Of a stretch of DNA of 10,385 bases, positions 1 through 6,872 are shown piece after piece. Made by a program: the position numbers and the translations under genes. Below the pieces are notes generated by a model. That model was not told where the DNA came from. It made no database searches and saw only the letters and a list, made by a program, of their open reading frames with translations. Positions within the stretch are counted from its first letter, which is position 1, and each line of letters opens with the position of its first letter. Origin of the DNA: Clostridia bacterium (lineage in GTDB: Bacteria > Bacillota > Clostridia > UBA1381); the NCBI GenBank assembly GCA_017521775.1, contig JAFXBO010000039.1, positions 1 through 10,385 on the forward strand, in the 5' to 3' direction.

Positions 1-95
1 AATTTATAAATTTCTTTAAAAAAAACAAATTGCATAAAAAAAGGCAAAAGTTTTCAACATTTTTAAGCAAGTCAAGCAAAAAAACGGAGGCTATT

Positions 96-932
96 ATGAA
101 GAAAATAAAATCGTATCTTGTAATTCTTTTAGGGGTAATATTGGCATCCTTTGGTATTGGTATGTTTTGCATTCCAAATAAAATTGTAGGTGGAGGGGTG
201 TCAGGTGTTTCTACGGTTCTGTATTATCTTTTTAAAATACCTGCAGGTATCAGCTACTTTGCATTCAATATCCTTTTTTTGATTATCGGATTAAAAAAAC
301 TTTCAAAAGGATTTATTATTAAAACAATTATTTGTGCAGGACTGATGTCTTTTTTAATAGATGTATTTTTAACATTCCCGCCGATTACAGACGATGTTGT
401 TTTAGCGTCCCTGTTTGGAGGAGTGATATATGGAGTGGGGATTGGTCTGACACTTATTTCGGATGCTTCAACAGGGGGAACTGATATACTCGGAAGAATT
501 ATACAGTATATGCGACCTCATATTGAGATAGGGAAAATTTTTATGATAATTGATTTAATCATAATAGCATTTTCTTTTATGGTTTTTGGGGAGGTTGACC
601 TGTCACTTTATGGAGTTTTGTCTCTGTATATTTCAACCACTGCAATAGATTTGCTGGTCCACAAATTAAATGTGTCAAAGCTTGTATTTGTTATCAGTGA
701 AAAGGGGGAGAGTGTTGCTAAAAAATTAATTGAGGAATGTGGGAGGGGTGTTACAATAATTGATGCAGTTGGTGCATATACAATGAAAGAAAAAAATATG
801 CTTATATGTGCTATGAAAGAGAATGAAATGCCTGAATTTCAAAGAAATGTTATGTCGGTTGATGAAGATGCTTTTATTGTGGCAACTGAGTCGCAAAAAA
901 TATTTGGAAAAGGATTTTATGTATATCATTAA
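96..932 (+). CDS. YitT family membrane protein with C-terminal DUF2179 domain
   Basis: A polytopic membrane protein of 278 residues, normal length for the YitT/DUF2179 family, whose transport or sensing role is not firmly established. About five or six hydrophobic segments fill residues 5-195. A conserved small-residue stretch, S-T-G-G-T-D, lies at 125-130. The soluble C-terminus (about 198-278) is a DUF2179 domain, a small ferredoxin-like, PII-like fold probably facing the cytoplasm; it shows the family pattern of G-R-G-V-T near 217 and F-G-K-G-F near 270. The ATG at 96 is chosen because CGGAGG at 85-90 sits 5 bp upstream. A TTG in the same frame at 30 would add a basic 22-residue tail and has no ribosome binding site. 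No clear promoter is visible in the 95 bp before it, so transcription may enter from outside the window. There is no terminator after it; the next gene has its own promoter. Family assignment is firm, function is not. Confidence 0.9.
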   Translation: MKKIKSYLVILLGVILASFGIGMFCIPNKIVGGGVSGVSTVLYYLFKIPAGISYFAFNILFLIIGLKKLSKGFIIKTIICAGLMSFLIDVFLTFPPITDDVVLASLFGGVIYGVGIGLTLISDASTGGTDILGRIIQYMRPHIEIGKIFMIIDLIIIAFSFMVFGEVDLSLYGVLSLYISTTAIDLLVHKLNVSKLVFVISEKGESVAKKLIEECGRGVTIIDAVGAYTMKEKNMLICAMKENEMPEFQRNVMSVDEDAFIVATESQKIFGKGFYVYH

Positions 933-941
933 GAATTCATC

Positions 942-970
942 TTGACTAAAATAGTAATTCGTGCTAAAAT
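942..970 (+). promoter_or_regulatory. Sigma-A promoter for the CLC transporter gene
   Basis: TTGACT (942-947) and TAAAAT (965-970) are separated by exactly 17 bp, predicting a transcription start near 977. The promoter begins 10 bp after the yitT-like stop codon. It overlaps the upstream in-frame GTG at 961, which is a reason to reject that GTG as the start of the next gene. The resulting leader is only about 20 nt, too short for a riboswitch. Confidence 0.75.
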
Positions 971-996
971 GTGGAGTTGAAAAAGGGGATAGGCAT

Positions 997-2184
997 ATGA
1001 AAAATCGAGTAAAATTAGTTTTAAAATGGATTATGATTTCGATTTTAATCGGACTTATAGGTGGATTAGTTGGAACTGCATTTCACATAAGTGTTGATGC
1101 TGTGACCGAAATAAGACAAGAGAATAATTGGATTGTTTATTTGTTACCAATAGGTGGACTTTTGATTGCATTTTTATATAAAAAATTCAATGCTGAAAAG
1201 GGAATGGACACAAACAGAGTTTTAAGAGCAGTTAAATCTGAGGCAGATGTTCCTGTTCGTATGATGCCACTGATATTTTCAGGAACAGTTATATCGCACT
1301 TATTTGGTGGTTCTGTGGGCAGAGAGGGTGCTGCACTTCAGCTTGGAGGAAGTGTTGGTTACAATTTGTCAAGGTATTTAAAAACGGATAAATCGCAATA
1401 TCATCTGGCAGTTATGGCTGGAATGAGCGCAGTTTTTTCAGCACTTTTCGGAACACCTGTTGCAGCATCAATTTTTTCATATGAAGTGGCAAGGGTAAGG
1501 CTAAAAAAGTATTATGAACTTATTCCGTGCCTGATAGCTGCATTGGTTGCAAGGCAGACAGCAGGGATATTTGGTGTTGCTCCTATAAGGTTTGATGTGC
1601 AGTTTCCATCGATAAATACATTTTTAATTCTAAAACTAATATTATTATCTGCTTTATGTGGAATGGTTGCATATTTGTTTTGTCTGTCAATACATAAGAC
1701 TGAGAGATTTGTAGGAAAAATATTACCTAATATATATTTCAGAGCATTATTCGGTGGTGCGTTGATTGCAGTTCTAACATATCTTGTTGGAAGTTATGAT
1801 TATAACGGTGCGGGAATGAATATAATTGAGGATGCAATAAACGGAAAAGCAATATGGTATGCCTTTATTTTTAAAATTATATTTACAGTGATATCAGTTA
1901 GCTGTGGTTATAGAGGAGGAGAGATAGTTCCTGCATTTTTCATTGGCTCTACACTTGGTTGTGTTGTGGCACAATTGATTGGATTGCCTGCATCATTTGG
2001 CGCTTGTATTGGATTTATTGGATTATTTTGTGGAGCAGTAAATTGCCCTGTTGCATCAATTATAATCGCATTAGAGATTTTTGGTGGAAAAGGTATTCTT
2101 TTCTTTGTTGTTGCTTGTGTGATAAGTTATATAACATCAGGAAATATCAGTCTTTATAAAAATCAGGGGAAATATAGCATATAA
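997..2184 (+). CDS. CLC-family anion transporter, probably a CLC-F type fluoride/proton antiporter
   Basis: A membrane protein of 395 residues with the CLC fold pattern. The gating-glutamate motif G-R-E-G is at 108-111 (Glu110), inside an H-L-F-G-G-S-x-G-R-E-G block typical of the fluoride-exporting branch. Where chloride CLCs have the anion-coordinating serine (GSGIP), this protein has Gly69-Met70. Where they have GxFxP, it has G-G-E-I-V-P with Glu309 and Val311. From memory of the characterised CLC-F antiporter, the matching residues are Met79, Glu118, Glu318 and Thr320, so spacing agrees to within one residue. Known CLC-F proteins expel fluoride from the cytoplasm in exchange for protons. 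The ATG at 997 is supported by AAGGGG at about 983-988; the frame stays open to a GTG at 961, but that lies in the promoter. It is transcribed alone and ends at a strong hairpin. Substrate is inferred; a chloride transporter of a related clade is the alternative. Confidence 0.85.
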   Translation: MKNRVKLVLKWIMISILIGLIGGLVGTAFHISVDAVTEIRQENNWIVYLLPIGGLLIAFLYKKFNAEKGMDTNRVLRAVKSEADVPVRMMPLIFSGTVISHLFGGSVGREGAALQLGGSVGYNLSRYLKTDKSQYHLAVMAGMSAVFSALFGTPVAASIFSYEVARVRLKKYYELIPCLIAALVARQTAGIFGVAPIRFDVQFPSINTFLILKLILLSALCGMVAYLFCLSIHKTERFVGKILPNIYFRALFGGALIAVLTYLVGSYDYNGAGMNIIEDAINGKAIWYAFIFKIIFTVISVSCGYRGGEIVPAFFIGSTLGCVVAQLIGLPASFGACIGFIGLFCGAVNCPVASIIIALEIFGGKGILFFVVACVISYITSGNISLYKNQGKYSI

Positions 2185-2212
2185 AAAGAGGCTATAAAAA
2201 AAGCCTCTTTTT
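2183..2212. terminator. Bidirectional intrinsic terminator between convergent genes
   Basis: A perfect 11-bp inverted repeat, A5-GAGGCT (2183-2193) and AGCCT-CT5 (2202-2212), encloses an 8-nt A-rich loop. The outer A and T runs provide a U-tract on either strand. The hairpin starts within the CLC stop codon and reaches the stop codon of the convergent hydrolase gene, so it can end both transcripts. Confidence 0.88.
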
Positions 2213-3039
2213 CACAGATAGAAATCGTGGTTTCCGATACTTTTATAGAATCTTCTGTTGTTTATTATCCAAAGACTTGAAGCCTTTTTTGGATTTAAGA
2301 AATAAAGACTATTTCCTGCTACATTGTTGCCGTTTATAGCTTGTTTTGCAGCGCTATAGCTTTCTTTTGATGGATTATTGTAAATTGCTCCGTTAATTGT
2401 AGGAGTGAACTGAACTCCGTATTTTTTATCAAACACAACCTCATAAATGGTATTGGGAAAGTCCTTACTTTCGGTTCTGTTTAGGACTACATTTGCTACT
2501 GCAACCTTTCCCTCGTGTGTTTCACCTTGAGCTTCTGCATGAACTATCTTTGCCAGCCAGTCAATATCTTCTTTCGTATATGAATCTTCCTTATCTTCTT
2601 CATTTACAGTAATATCATTCTTATTTACATAAACAGAGTGAGTTTTATTATCCCATGAAATTTTTGCACCCATATTTTCACATATAAACCTTGCACTTAC
2701 ATATGTTTTATTATCTTTGATTTCAGCTTCAACAGGCATTGTGTGTTTAACACCGTTAATGTAAGCTGATTTATTACCTATTTTAAATTCTATAATATCT
2801 GAATTGTGGTCGATGGTAACTGTTTTTGTGTTATCATTCCAGCTAATGCTCTTGCTTCCGAGAATTTCGCTCATTTTTCTTGCAGGTACCATTGTGTAGT
2901 CATTCTTTATATATATTCTTGATTTGGTATCTATAAGTGTTCCGTTAACATATATATCTACAGGTGTTTGAGCTTTTGTACCAATTGCAGAAAAACACAT
3001 AAAAGCAGTTATAAGTAAGAGCATTTTTCTTAGTTTCAC
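2212..3039 (-). CDS. Secreted SleB/CwlJ-type cell-wall hydrolase with copper-amine-oxidase-N-like domain
   Basis: A predicted 275-residue exported peptidoglycan hydrolase. Residues 1-23 form a signal peptide: basic K-L-R-K, a hydrophobic core, and a T-K-A/Q cleavage site. Residues about 27-140 are a copper-amine-oxidase N-terminal-like domain (V-P-A-R and V-S-A-R-F repeats), common on Clostridial surface proteins and not itself an oxidase. Residues about 153-275 are a Hydrolase_2 (SleB/CwlJ) domain with H-A-E-A-Q-G-E at 167-173, where Glu169 is the likely catalytic acid, then G-K-V-A-V-A-N-V-V-L-N-R, and a terminal N-H-D-F-Y. The family includes spore cortex-lytic lytic transglycosylases. The GTG start at 3039 follows AAAGGA (3051-3056) by 11 bp and gives a proper signal peptide; the open frame runs upstream to 3129, but that lies beyond the -35 element. 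An ATG at 3024 is a weaker alternative. The sigma-A-like promoter suggests vegetative expression. Domain calls are firm, physiological role is inferred. Confidence 0.88.
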   Translation of the reverse strand: MKLRKMLLLITAFMCFSAIGTKAQTPVDIYVNGTLIDTKSRIYIKNDYTMVPARKMSEILGSKSISWNDNTKTVTIDHNSDIIEFKIGNKSAYINGVKHTMPVEAEIKDNKTYVSARFICENMGAKISWDNKTHSVYVNKNDITVNEEDKEDSYTKEDIDWLAKIVHAEAQGETHEGKVAVANVVLNRTESKDFPNTIYEVVFDKKYGVQFTPTINGAIYNNPSKESYSAAKQAINGNNVAGNSLYFLNPKKASSLWIINNRRFYKSIGNHDFYL

Positions 3040-3093
3040 TTCTAAATCATTCCTTTCTTTATAAGATTTTTGACTATTACAATAATCGTGTAA

Positions 3094-3122
3094 AGTATAA
3101 CATAAAATGACTTTGTTTTCAA
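3094..3122 (-). promoter_or_regulatory. Extended -10 sigma-A promoter for the cell-wall hydrolase gene
   Basis: Read on the minus strand, TTGAAA (3122-3117) is followed after 17 bp by TATACT (3099-3094). The -10 is preceded by TG-N, making it an extended -10. The start would be near 3087, leaving a leader of about 48 nt before the GTG. The element fixes the gene start, since the longest open frame would begin upstream of the -35. Confidence 0.72.
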
Positions 3123-3147
3123 CGGACAAATCTTGGTAATGGTTCTG

Positions 3148-3176
3148 TTGACAATTCTTTTTTAATGTGATAATAT
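3148..3176 (+). promoter_or_regulatory. Consensus sigma-A promoter for the CBM9-like gene
   Basis: A perfect -35 TTGACA (3148-3153) and TAATAT (3171-3176) are 17 bp apart. The predicted start is near 3183. The -35 faces that of the divergent hydrolase promoter with only 25 bp between them (3123-3147), so a single bound protein could influence both. I see no obvious operator in that 25-bp gap. Confidence 0.8.
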
Positions 3177-3208
3177 ATTGAAGAAAATAAGATGAGAGAA
3201 GGATTAAT

Positions 3209-3799
3209 ATGTGTAAAATAAAAAAGGGAACAATAGAAAATGCTGATAGATTTTACATAGCAAACAGTCTTTGGGGAACTGACGAATATAGGCCAGAGGT
3301 ATATGTTAAGATTAGTTATAATGATAAAGAGTTTTTGGTTGAGTTTACTGTCAAAGAAGAAACCCCAACAAGAGTATATACAAATCACTATGATAAAGTG
3401 CATGAGGATAGTTGCGCTGAGTTGTTCTTGAATTTTTCTCCTGAAACTGAGAAGAATTATATTAATTTTGAGGTTAATGCGAATGGTGCTATGAATCCTG
3501 CATTCCGTCCTGACAGATATTCAGGAACACCTTTGAAGATAGAAGAAATCGAAGGCTTTGGTATAAAAACACAAATATTTGATGATTATTGGACAGCAAG
3601 CTATAATATTGGCTTTGATTTTATAAAGAAATATTATCCTGATTTTGATATAGATAGTTGTGAATACATACTTGGTAATGCATATAAATGCGGAGATAAA
3701 ACCCCAGTTGAACATTATATGTCATTGTTTAAGGTGGGTTGCGAAGAGCCTGATTTCCACAGACCTGAATACTTCGATAAATTTATAATTGAAAAATGA
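3209..3799 (+). CDS. CBM9-like (DOMON-fold) cytoplasmic protein
   Basis: A 196-residue protein without signal peptide or membrane segment. The order of conserved stretches resembles carbohydrate-binding family 9-like proteins (CBM9_2 type): an early W-G near 22-23; a central beta-sandwich with a D-S-C-A-E-L-F-L-N-F-S-P pattern near 67-78; an F-E-V-N-A-N-G-A-M segment near 86-94; then W-T-A-S-Y and a C-terminal F-H-R-P-E-Y-F. Many Firmicutes encode such stand-alone modules whose ligand is unknown; without export the partner is presumably intracellular, such as a sugar, heme or sugar phosphate. The ATG is supported by GAGAAGGA (3196-3203), 5 bp upstream. It is a single-gene transcript bounded by a consensus promoter and a strong terminator. 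No catalytic residues are recognisable, so I assign fold only. Confidence 0.78.
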   Translation: MCKIKKGTIENADRFYIANSLWGTDEYRPEVYVKISYNDKEFLVEFTVKEETPTRVYTNHYDKVHEDSCAELFLNFSPETEKNYINFEVNANGAMNPAFRPDRYSGTPLKIEEIEGFGIKTQIFDDYWTASYNIGFDFIKKYYPDFDIDSCEYILGNAYKCGDKTPVEHYMSLFKVGCEEPDFHRPEYFDKFIIEK

Positions 3800-3824
3800 A
3801 AAGAGTCGATATGACTCTTTTTTT
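3799..3824 (+). terminator. Intrinsic terminator after the CBM9-like gene
   Basis: A 9-bp perfect stem, A4-GAGTC (3799-3807) with GACTC-T4 (3813-3821), has a 5-nt loop and a run of seven T from 3818 to 3824. It begins at the last base of the stop codon and separates this gene from the nadK operon promoter. Confidence 0.88.
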
Positions 3825-3836
3825 ATTATTTGGCTA

Positions 3837-3865
3837 TTGCAAAAAGGAAATATATAGTGTATAAT
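3837..3865 (+). promoter_or_regulatory. Sigma-A promoter of the nadK-argR-recN operon
   Basis: TTGCAA (3837-3842) and a perfect TATAAT (3860-3865) are 17 bp apart, with the start expected near 3872. A second TATAAT at 3871-3876 has no matching -35 and instead forms part of the palindrome proposed as an ArgR operator. Because this is the only promoter visible before argR, it probably drives nadK, argR, recN and the two genes after them. Confidence 0.75.
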
Positions 3866-3866
3866 G

Positions 3867-3884
3867 TATGTATAATTATGCAAT
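3867..3884 (+). promoter_or_regulatory. Candidate ARG box (arginine repressor operator)
   Basis: The 18-mer TATGTATAATTATGCAAT matches the E. coli ARG-box consensus WNTGAATWWWWATTCANW at all but two positions (5 and 14), and those two mismatches are symmetric. It also matches 14 of 18 positions of the B. subtilis-type box as I recall it. The core TG-N-ATAATTAT-N-CA is a palindrome. It starts one base after the -10 and covers the predicted start site, where a bound repressor would block transcription of the operon that encodes ArgR itself. I see no second box at the usual 2-3 bp spacing. The AT-rich background raises the chance of a false match. Confidence 0.55.
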
Positions 3885-3903
3885 TATGAAATGAGGATTT
3901 TGT

Positions 3904-4740
3904 ATGAAAAATATTGTTATAATCCCAAATGATAATAAGGATATTGAACTCAAAATAACAAAGAAACTTATTTCACTGCTTATGGGTAAGGCTAATTTAT
4001 ATATGGATAAAAAATATTCATATCTTGAAAGTGACATAGCTTTTGCAAAAAGAGAGGAATTATTTTCTTGTGCAGATTTTGTTATTGTTTTGGGTGGAGA
4101 CGGAACAATTTTAGAGGTTAGTGAACATTGTGGAATAAGAAATATTCCTATAATTGGAATTAATCTTGGAAGAATAGGGTTTATGGCAGAGGTGGATGTG
4201 TGCGAAATGGAAGCTGCCTGCAACGCTATTATCTCCGGTTCCTATAAAATAGAAAAAAGAATGATGATGGATGTAACAATTTTAAAAGATGACAAGTCGT
4301 ATAATTATTATGCATTAAATGATGTTGTTGTGTCAAAGCTGGATTCCTCTATGGTTGCTATTGAAATATATTCTGATAACGAAAAAATTAATGAATATAA
4401 GGCAGATGGAGTTATCATAGCAACGCCGACAGGGTCGACGGGATATTCACTTTCAGCAGGTGGACCAGTTGCAGACCCAACTATGGAGCTTTTTATAGCA
4501 TCACCTATATGTGCACACGAGCTGCATGCAAGATCTGCCCTGATGCCTAGTGATAAAGTATTAAATATTTCCTTGTCAGATGAACTTGGACGTGAGGCAA
4601 TAGTAACTCTTGATGGTAAGGTTAAAGAAAAGATTTGCGTTGGAGACAAGGTAGTTATCAAAAAATCGGAATACTATACAGATATTGTAAAAATAAAGAA
4701 CAAATCATTCTATGATGTTCTAACAGATAAATTAAAGTGA
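3904..4740 (+). CDS. nadK: NAD kinase
   Basis: Phosphorylates NAD to NADP in the cytoplasm using ATP or polyphosphate. At 278 residues it is normal length. The family signature G-G-D-G-T is at 64-68, with Asp66 the expected catalytic acid. It is followed by N-L-G-R-I-G-F-M-A-E, the A-L-N-D motif near 138, and the glycine-rich A-T-P-T-G-S-T-G-Y-S-L-S-A-G-G-P block near 174-189, which binds the nicotinamide nucleotide. The later segment usually reading P-I-C-P-H is P-I-C-A-H here, a small deviation. The ATG follows GAGG (3893-3896) by 7 bp. It heads a (+) operon; its stop codon overlaps an in-frame GTG of argR, but the preferred argR start lies 14 bp downstream. The nadK-argR-recN order is a long-known Firmicute arrangement, normally preceded by a tlyA/dxs block that is absent here. 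Confidence 0.96.
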   Translation: MKNIVIIPNDNKDIELKITKKLISLLMGKANLYMDKKYSYLESDIAFAKREELFSCADFVIVLGGDGTILEVSEHCGIRNIPIIGINLGRIGFMAEVDVCEMEAACNAIISGSYKIEKRMMMDVTILKDDKSYNYYALNDVVVSKLDSSMVAIEIYSDNEKINEYKADGVIIATPTGSTGYSLSAGGPVADPTMELFIASPICAHELHARSALMPSDKVLNISLSDELGREAIVTLDGKVKEKICVGDKVVIKKSEYYTDIVKIKNKSFYDVLTDKLK

Positions 4741-4754
4741 TAGGTGGTATTAAT

Positions 4755-5204
4755 ATGCGACAAAAAAGACAATCACAAATTTTAAAAATAATTGCTAATA
4801 AAGATATAAAAACTCAGGAGCAATTAACTGAGGAATTAAAAGGACTTGGGTTTGATACAACACAGGCAACCATTTCAAGAGATATCAAGGAATTGGGATT
4901 AATTAAAATTTCATCTATGGATGGTGGATATAAGTATGCACAAAAGCAACCGACAGGAAGTGTTGAGCCAAAACATATCGACATCTTCTCAGGAGCAGTT
5001 TTGAGCATAAATTTTGCACTCCACACAATAGTAATCAGAACATATCCGGGTATGGCTCAGGCAGTTTGTGCTTCTTGTGATGCACTTATTGGCAATAAGA
5101 TGCTTGGCTCAATCGCTGGAGACGATACAATTTTAATTATTACTGAAAATGAACAGGCAGCAGTTGAAATGTGTGATGAATTAAAAAAAATCTTTAAAAA
5201 CTGA
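4755..5204 (+). CDS. argR: Arginine repressor ArgR/AhrC
   Basis: A 149-residue transcription factor that, as an arginine-bound hexamer, represses arginine biosynthesis and in Bacilli activates catabolism. The N-terminal winged helix-turn-helix covers residues 1-65, with the recognition region T-T-Q-A-T-I-S-R-D-I-K-E-L-G at 35-48 and the DNA-contacting Ser41-Arg42 pair. The C-terminal oligomerisation and arginine-binding domain has G-S-I-A-G-D-D-T-I-L at 118-127, where the Asp-Asp pair contacts arginine. The start is the ATG at 4755, with AGGTGG at 4742-4747 seven bases upstream. The frame is open to a GTG at 4737, which would overlap the nadK stop but leaves the ribosome site inside the gene. 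It lies between nadK and recN. The candidate ARG box at the operon promoter suggests autoregulation. Confidence 0.95.
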   Translation: MRQKRQSQILKIIANKDIKTQEQLTEELKGLGFDTTQATISRDIKELGLIKISSMDGGYKYAQKQPTGSVEPKHIDIFSGAVLSINFALHTIVIRTYPGMAQAVCASCDALIGNKMLGSIAGDDTILIITENEQAAVEMCDELKKIFKN

Positions 5205-5215
5205 GGTAGTTTAAA

Positions 5216-6871
5216 ATGCTATGTAATATTGATATAAAAAATGTTGCAGTAATAGAAGAACTCAGCTTTGAGCCTCAGGATGGAATGAGTGTCTTAACTG
5301 GAGAAACAGGAGCAGGAAAATCAGTAATAATTGACTGTGTCAATATGCTCTTAGGAGATAGGACAAATAAGACATTAATAAGACACGGTGAGAAAAAGGC
5401 AAGCGTCAGTGCTATGTTTACAATTACTGACGAGTTAAGAGAAAAGCTTATTGAAAATGGCATTGAGGCAGAAGAAGAAATTATAATACAAAGAGAAATC
5501 ACAACCGAGGGTAAAAGTATTGCAAGGGTTAATGGTATGATGGTTCCAATTTCCTTTTTAAGAGATATTGCATATCTTTTAATTGATATGCACGGGCAAC
5601 ACGATAACCAAATACTTTTAAATGCATCCCGTCACATTGATTTTCTTGACTCATATGCAAATTTATATGAAAAAAGAAACGAGTACAACAATTTATATAA
5701 AAGGCTAAAGCGAATTAATAATGATATTGAAGAACTAAGTCGTAATGAGCAGGAAAGATTATCAAGAATTGATTTGTTGAATTATCAGATTGATGAACTT
5801 TCTTCTGCAGATTTAAAAGCAGGTGAAGAGGAAGAACTAAAAGAGGAAAGTATTTTGATTTCTTCATCAGAAAAGCTATCTCAAAATGTTATGAGGGCAT
5901 ATGTACATTTATATGATAAAGAGAACAATGCATATGATGAGCTTAATAAAGCAATAATTTCATTAGGAGAGGTTTCAGATTTAGATAAATCTCTTTTAGA
6001 GATTAATGAACGCCTTACTGATGCACTTTATGCAATTCAGGAAATATCAGGAGAGTTGCGTGATTATAGAGAAAAAATAGAATATGATGAACAAAGACTC
6101 GATGAAATATCACAAAGACTTGATTTAATCAAGAAATTGGAAAGAAAATACGGAACAACAATTAGTGATTGTCTTGAGTTTCTGAAAAAATCGACACAAG
6201 AACTTGATTTAATTACTAACCGTGATGAGAAAATAGCAGAGCTCATTAAAGAAAAAGAAAGTATTACAAAACAAATGGAGAGCCTTTCTCTAGAGCTTAG
6301 CAAAAAAAGAGAGATTGCAGCTAAAAAACTTTCGGAGGAAATCGAAAATCAAATTCACGATTTAGATATGGGAAAGGCAAGATTTTTAGTTGATGTAAAA
6401 AGAACGGATGAATTCAGGCAATATGGAAAAGATATTGTTGAGTTTATGTTTACTGCCAATCCTGGTCAACCCTTGGGAGAGCTTTCAAAGATTGCATCAG
6501 GTGGTGAATTGTCAAGAGTTATGCTTAGTATGAAAACAGTTTTATCAAAGGACGAGGGAGCAGATACTCTTATTTTCGATGAAATTGATACAGGTGTATC
6601 AGGAAATGCTGCTTTGAAGATAGCAAAAAAGCTATCTGCTTTGGGTAAATTTAAGCAAGTTATATGTGTCAGTCATTTGCCTCAGCTTGCAGCTATAGCT
6701 GATAATAATTTTAAAATAGAAAAGATTTCTGATAATGAAAAAACTACTACAAAAATTTCTTTATTGAGTTATGATGAACGCTTAGAGGAGCTTGCAAGAA
6801 TGATTGATGGAGAAAATATCACAAATGCATCTCTTGAGCATGCGAGAGAAATGTTGGATAGGAGAAATTGA
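5216..6871 (+). CDS. recN: DNA repair protein RecN
   Basis: An SMC-like ATPase that acts early at DNA double-strand breaks, holding DNA ends for RecA-dependent recombination. The 551-residue length is typical. In order: Walker A G-E-T-G-A-G-K-S at 29-36; M-H-G-Q-H-D-N-Q at 125-132; two long coiled-coil arms, about 150-200 and 285-385, rich in E, K, L and R; the ABC signature S-G-G-E-L-S-R at 428-434; Walker B T-L-I-F-D-E-I-D at 451-458; and the V-S-H-L-P-Q H-loop at 485-490. All ATPase motifs are intact. The ATG at 5216 is preceded by TGAGGT (5202-5207), which overlaps the argR stop codon, implying translational coupling. In many spore formers spoIVB and spo0A follow recN; here an RseC-family gene follows after one base. 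I see no SOS box nearby. Confidence 0.97.
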   Translation: MLCNIDIKNVAVIEELSFEPQDGMSVLTGETGAGKSVIIDCVNMLLGDRTNKTLIRHGEKKASVSAMFTITDELREKLIENGIEAEEEIIIQREITTEGKSIARVNGMMVPISFLRDIAYLLIDMHGQHDNQILLNASRHIDFLDSYANLYEKRNEYNNLYKRLKRINNDIEELSRNEQERLSRIDLLNYQIDELSSADLKAGEEEELKEESILISSSEKLSQNVMRAYVHLYDKENNAYDELNKAIISLGEVSDLDKSLLEINERLTDALYAIQEISGELRDYREKIEYDEQRLDEISQRLDLIKKLERKYGTTISDCLEFLKKSTQELDLITNRDEKIAELIKEKESITKQMESLSLELSKKREIAAKKLSEEIENQIHDLDMGKARFLVDVKRTDEFRQYGKDIVEFMFTANPGQPLGELSKIASGGELSRVMLSMKTVLSKDEGADTLIFDEIDTGVSGNAALKIAKKLSALGKFKQVICVSHLPQLAAIADNNFKIEKISDNEKTTTKISLLSYDERLEELARMIDGENITNASLEHAREMLDRRN

Positions 6872-6872
6872 T

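Noticed and set aside
30..95. N-terminal extension of the YitT-like protein from a TTG at 30.
   Set aside because: It has no ribosome site, a lysine-rich tail atypical of the family, and a strong CGGAGG precedes the ATG at 96.
933..996. Fluoride riboswitch upstream of the CLC-F-like gene, suggested by the GGGGATAGG stretch.
   Set aside because: The stretch is the ribosome binding site. The predicted leader is about 20 nt, and no paired G/C blocks of the fluoride aptamer are present.
1959..2159. A small Cys/Trp-rich frame inside the CLC gene.
   Set aside because: It is an out-of-frame shadow of conserved CLC sequence with no ribosome site.
3040..3129. N-terminal extension of the cell-wall hydrolase to 3129.
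   Set aside because: It would start upstream of the -35 of the gene's own promoter and would bury the signal peptide.
4308..4661. A 117-codon antisense frame within nadK, and similar antisense frames in recN and the AEC gene.
   Set aside because: These mirror the codon pattern of genes with strong family motifs, and I see no start signals or homology.
6618..6637. A 7-bp hairpin with an A6 loop in recN that could be an internal terminator.
   Set aside because: It has no T-tract on either strand and lies in conserved RecN coding sequence.
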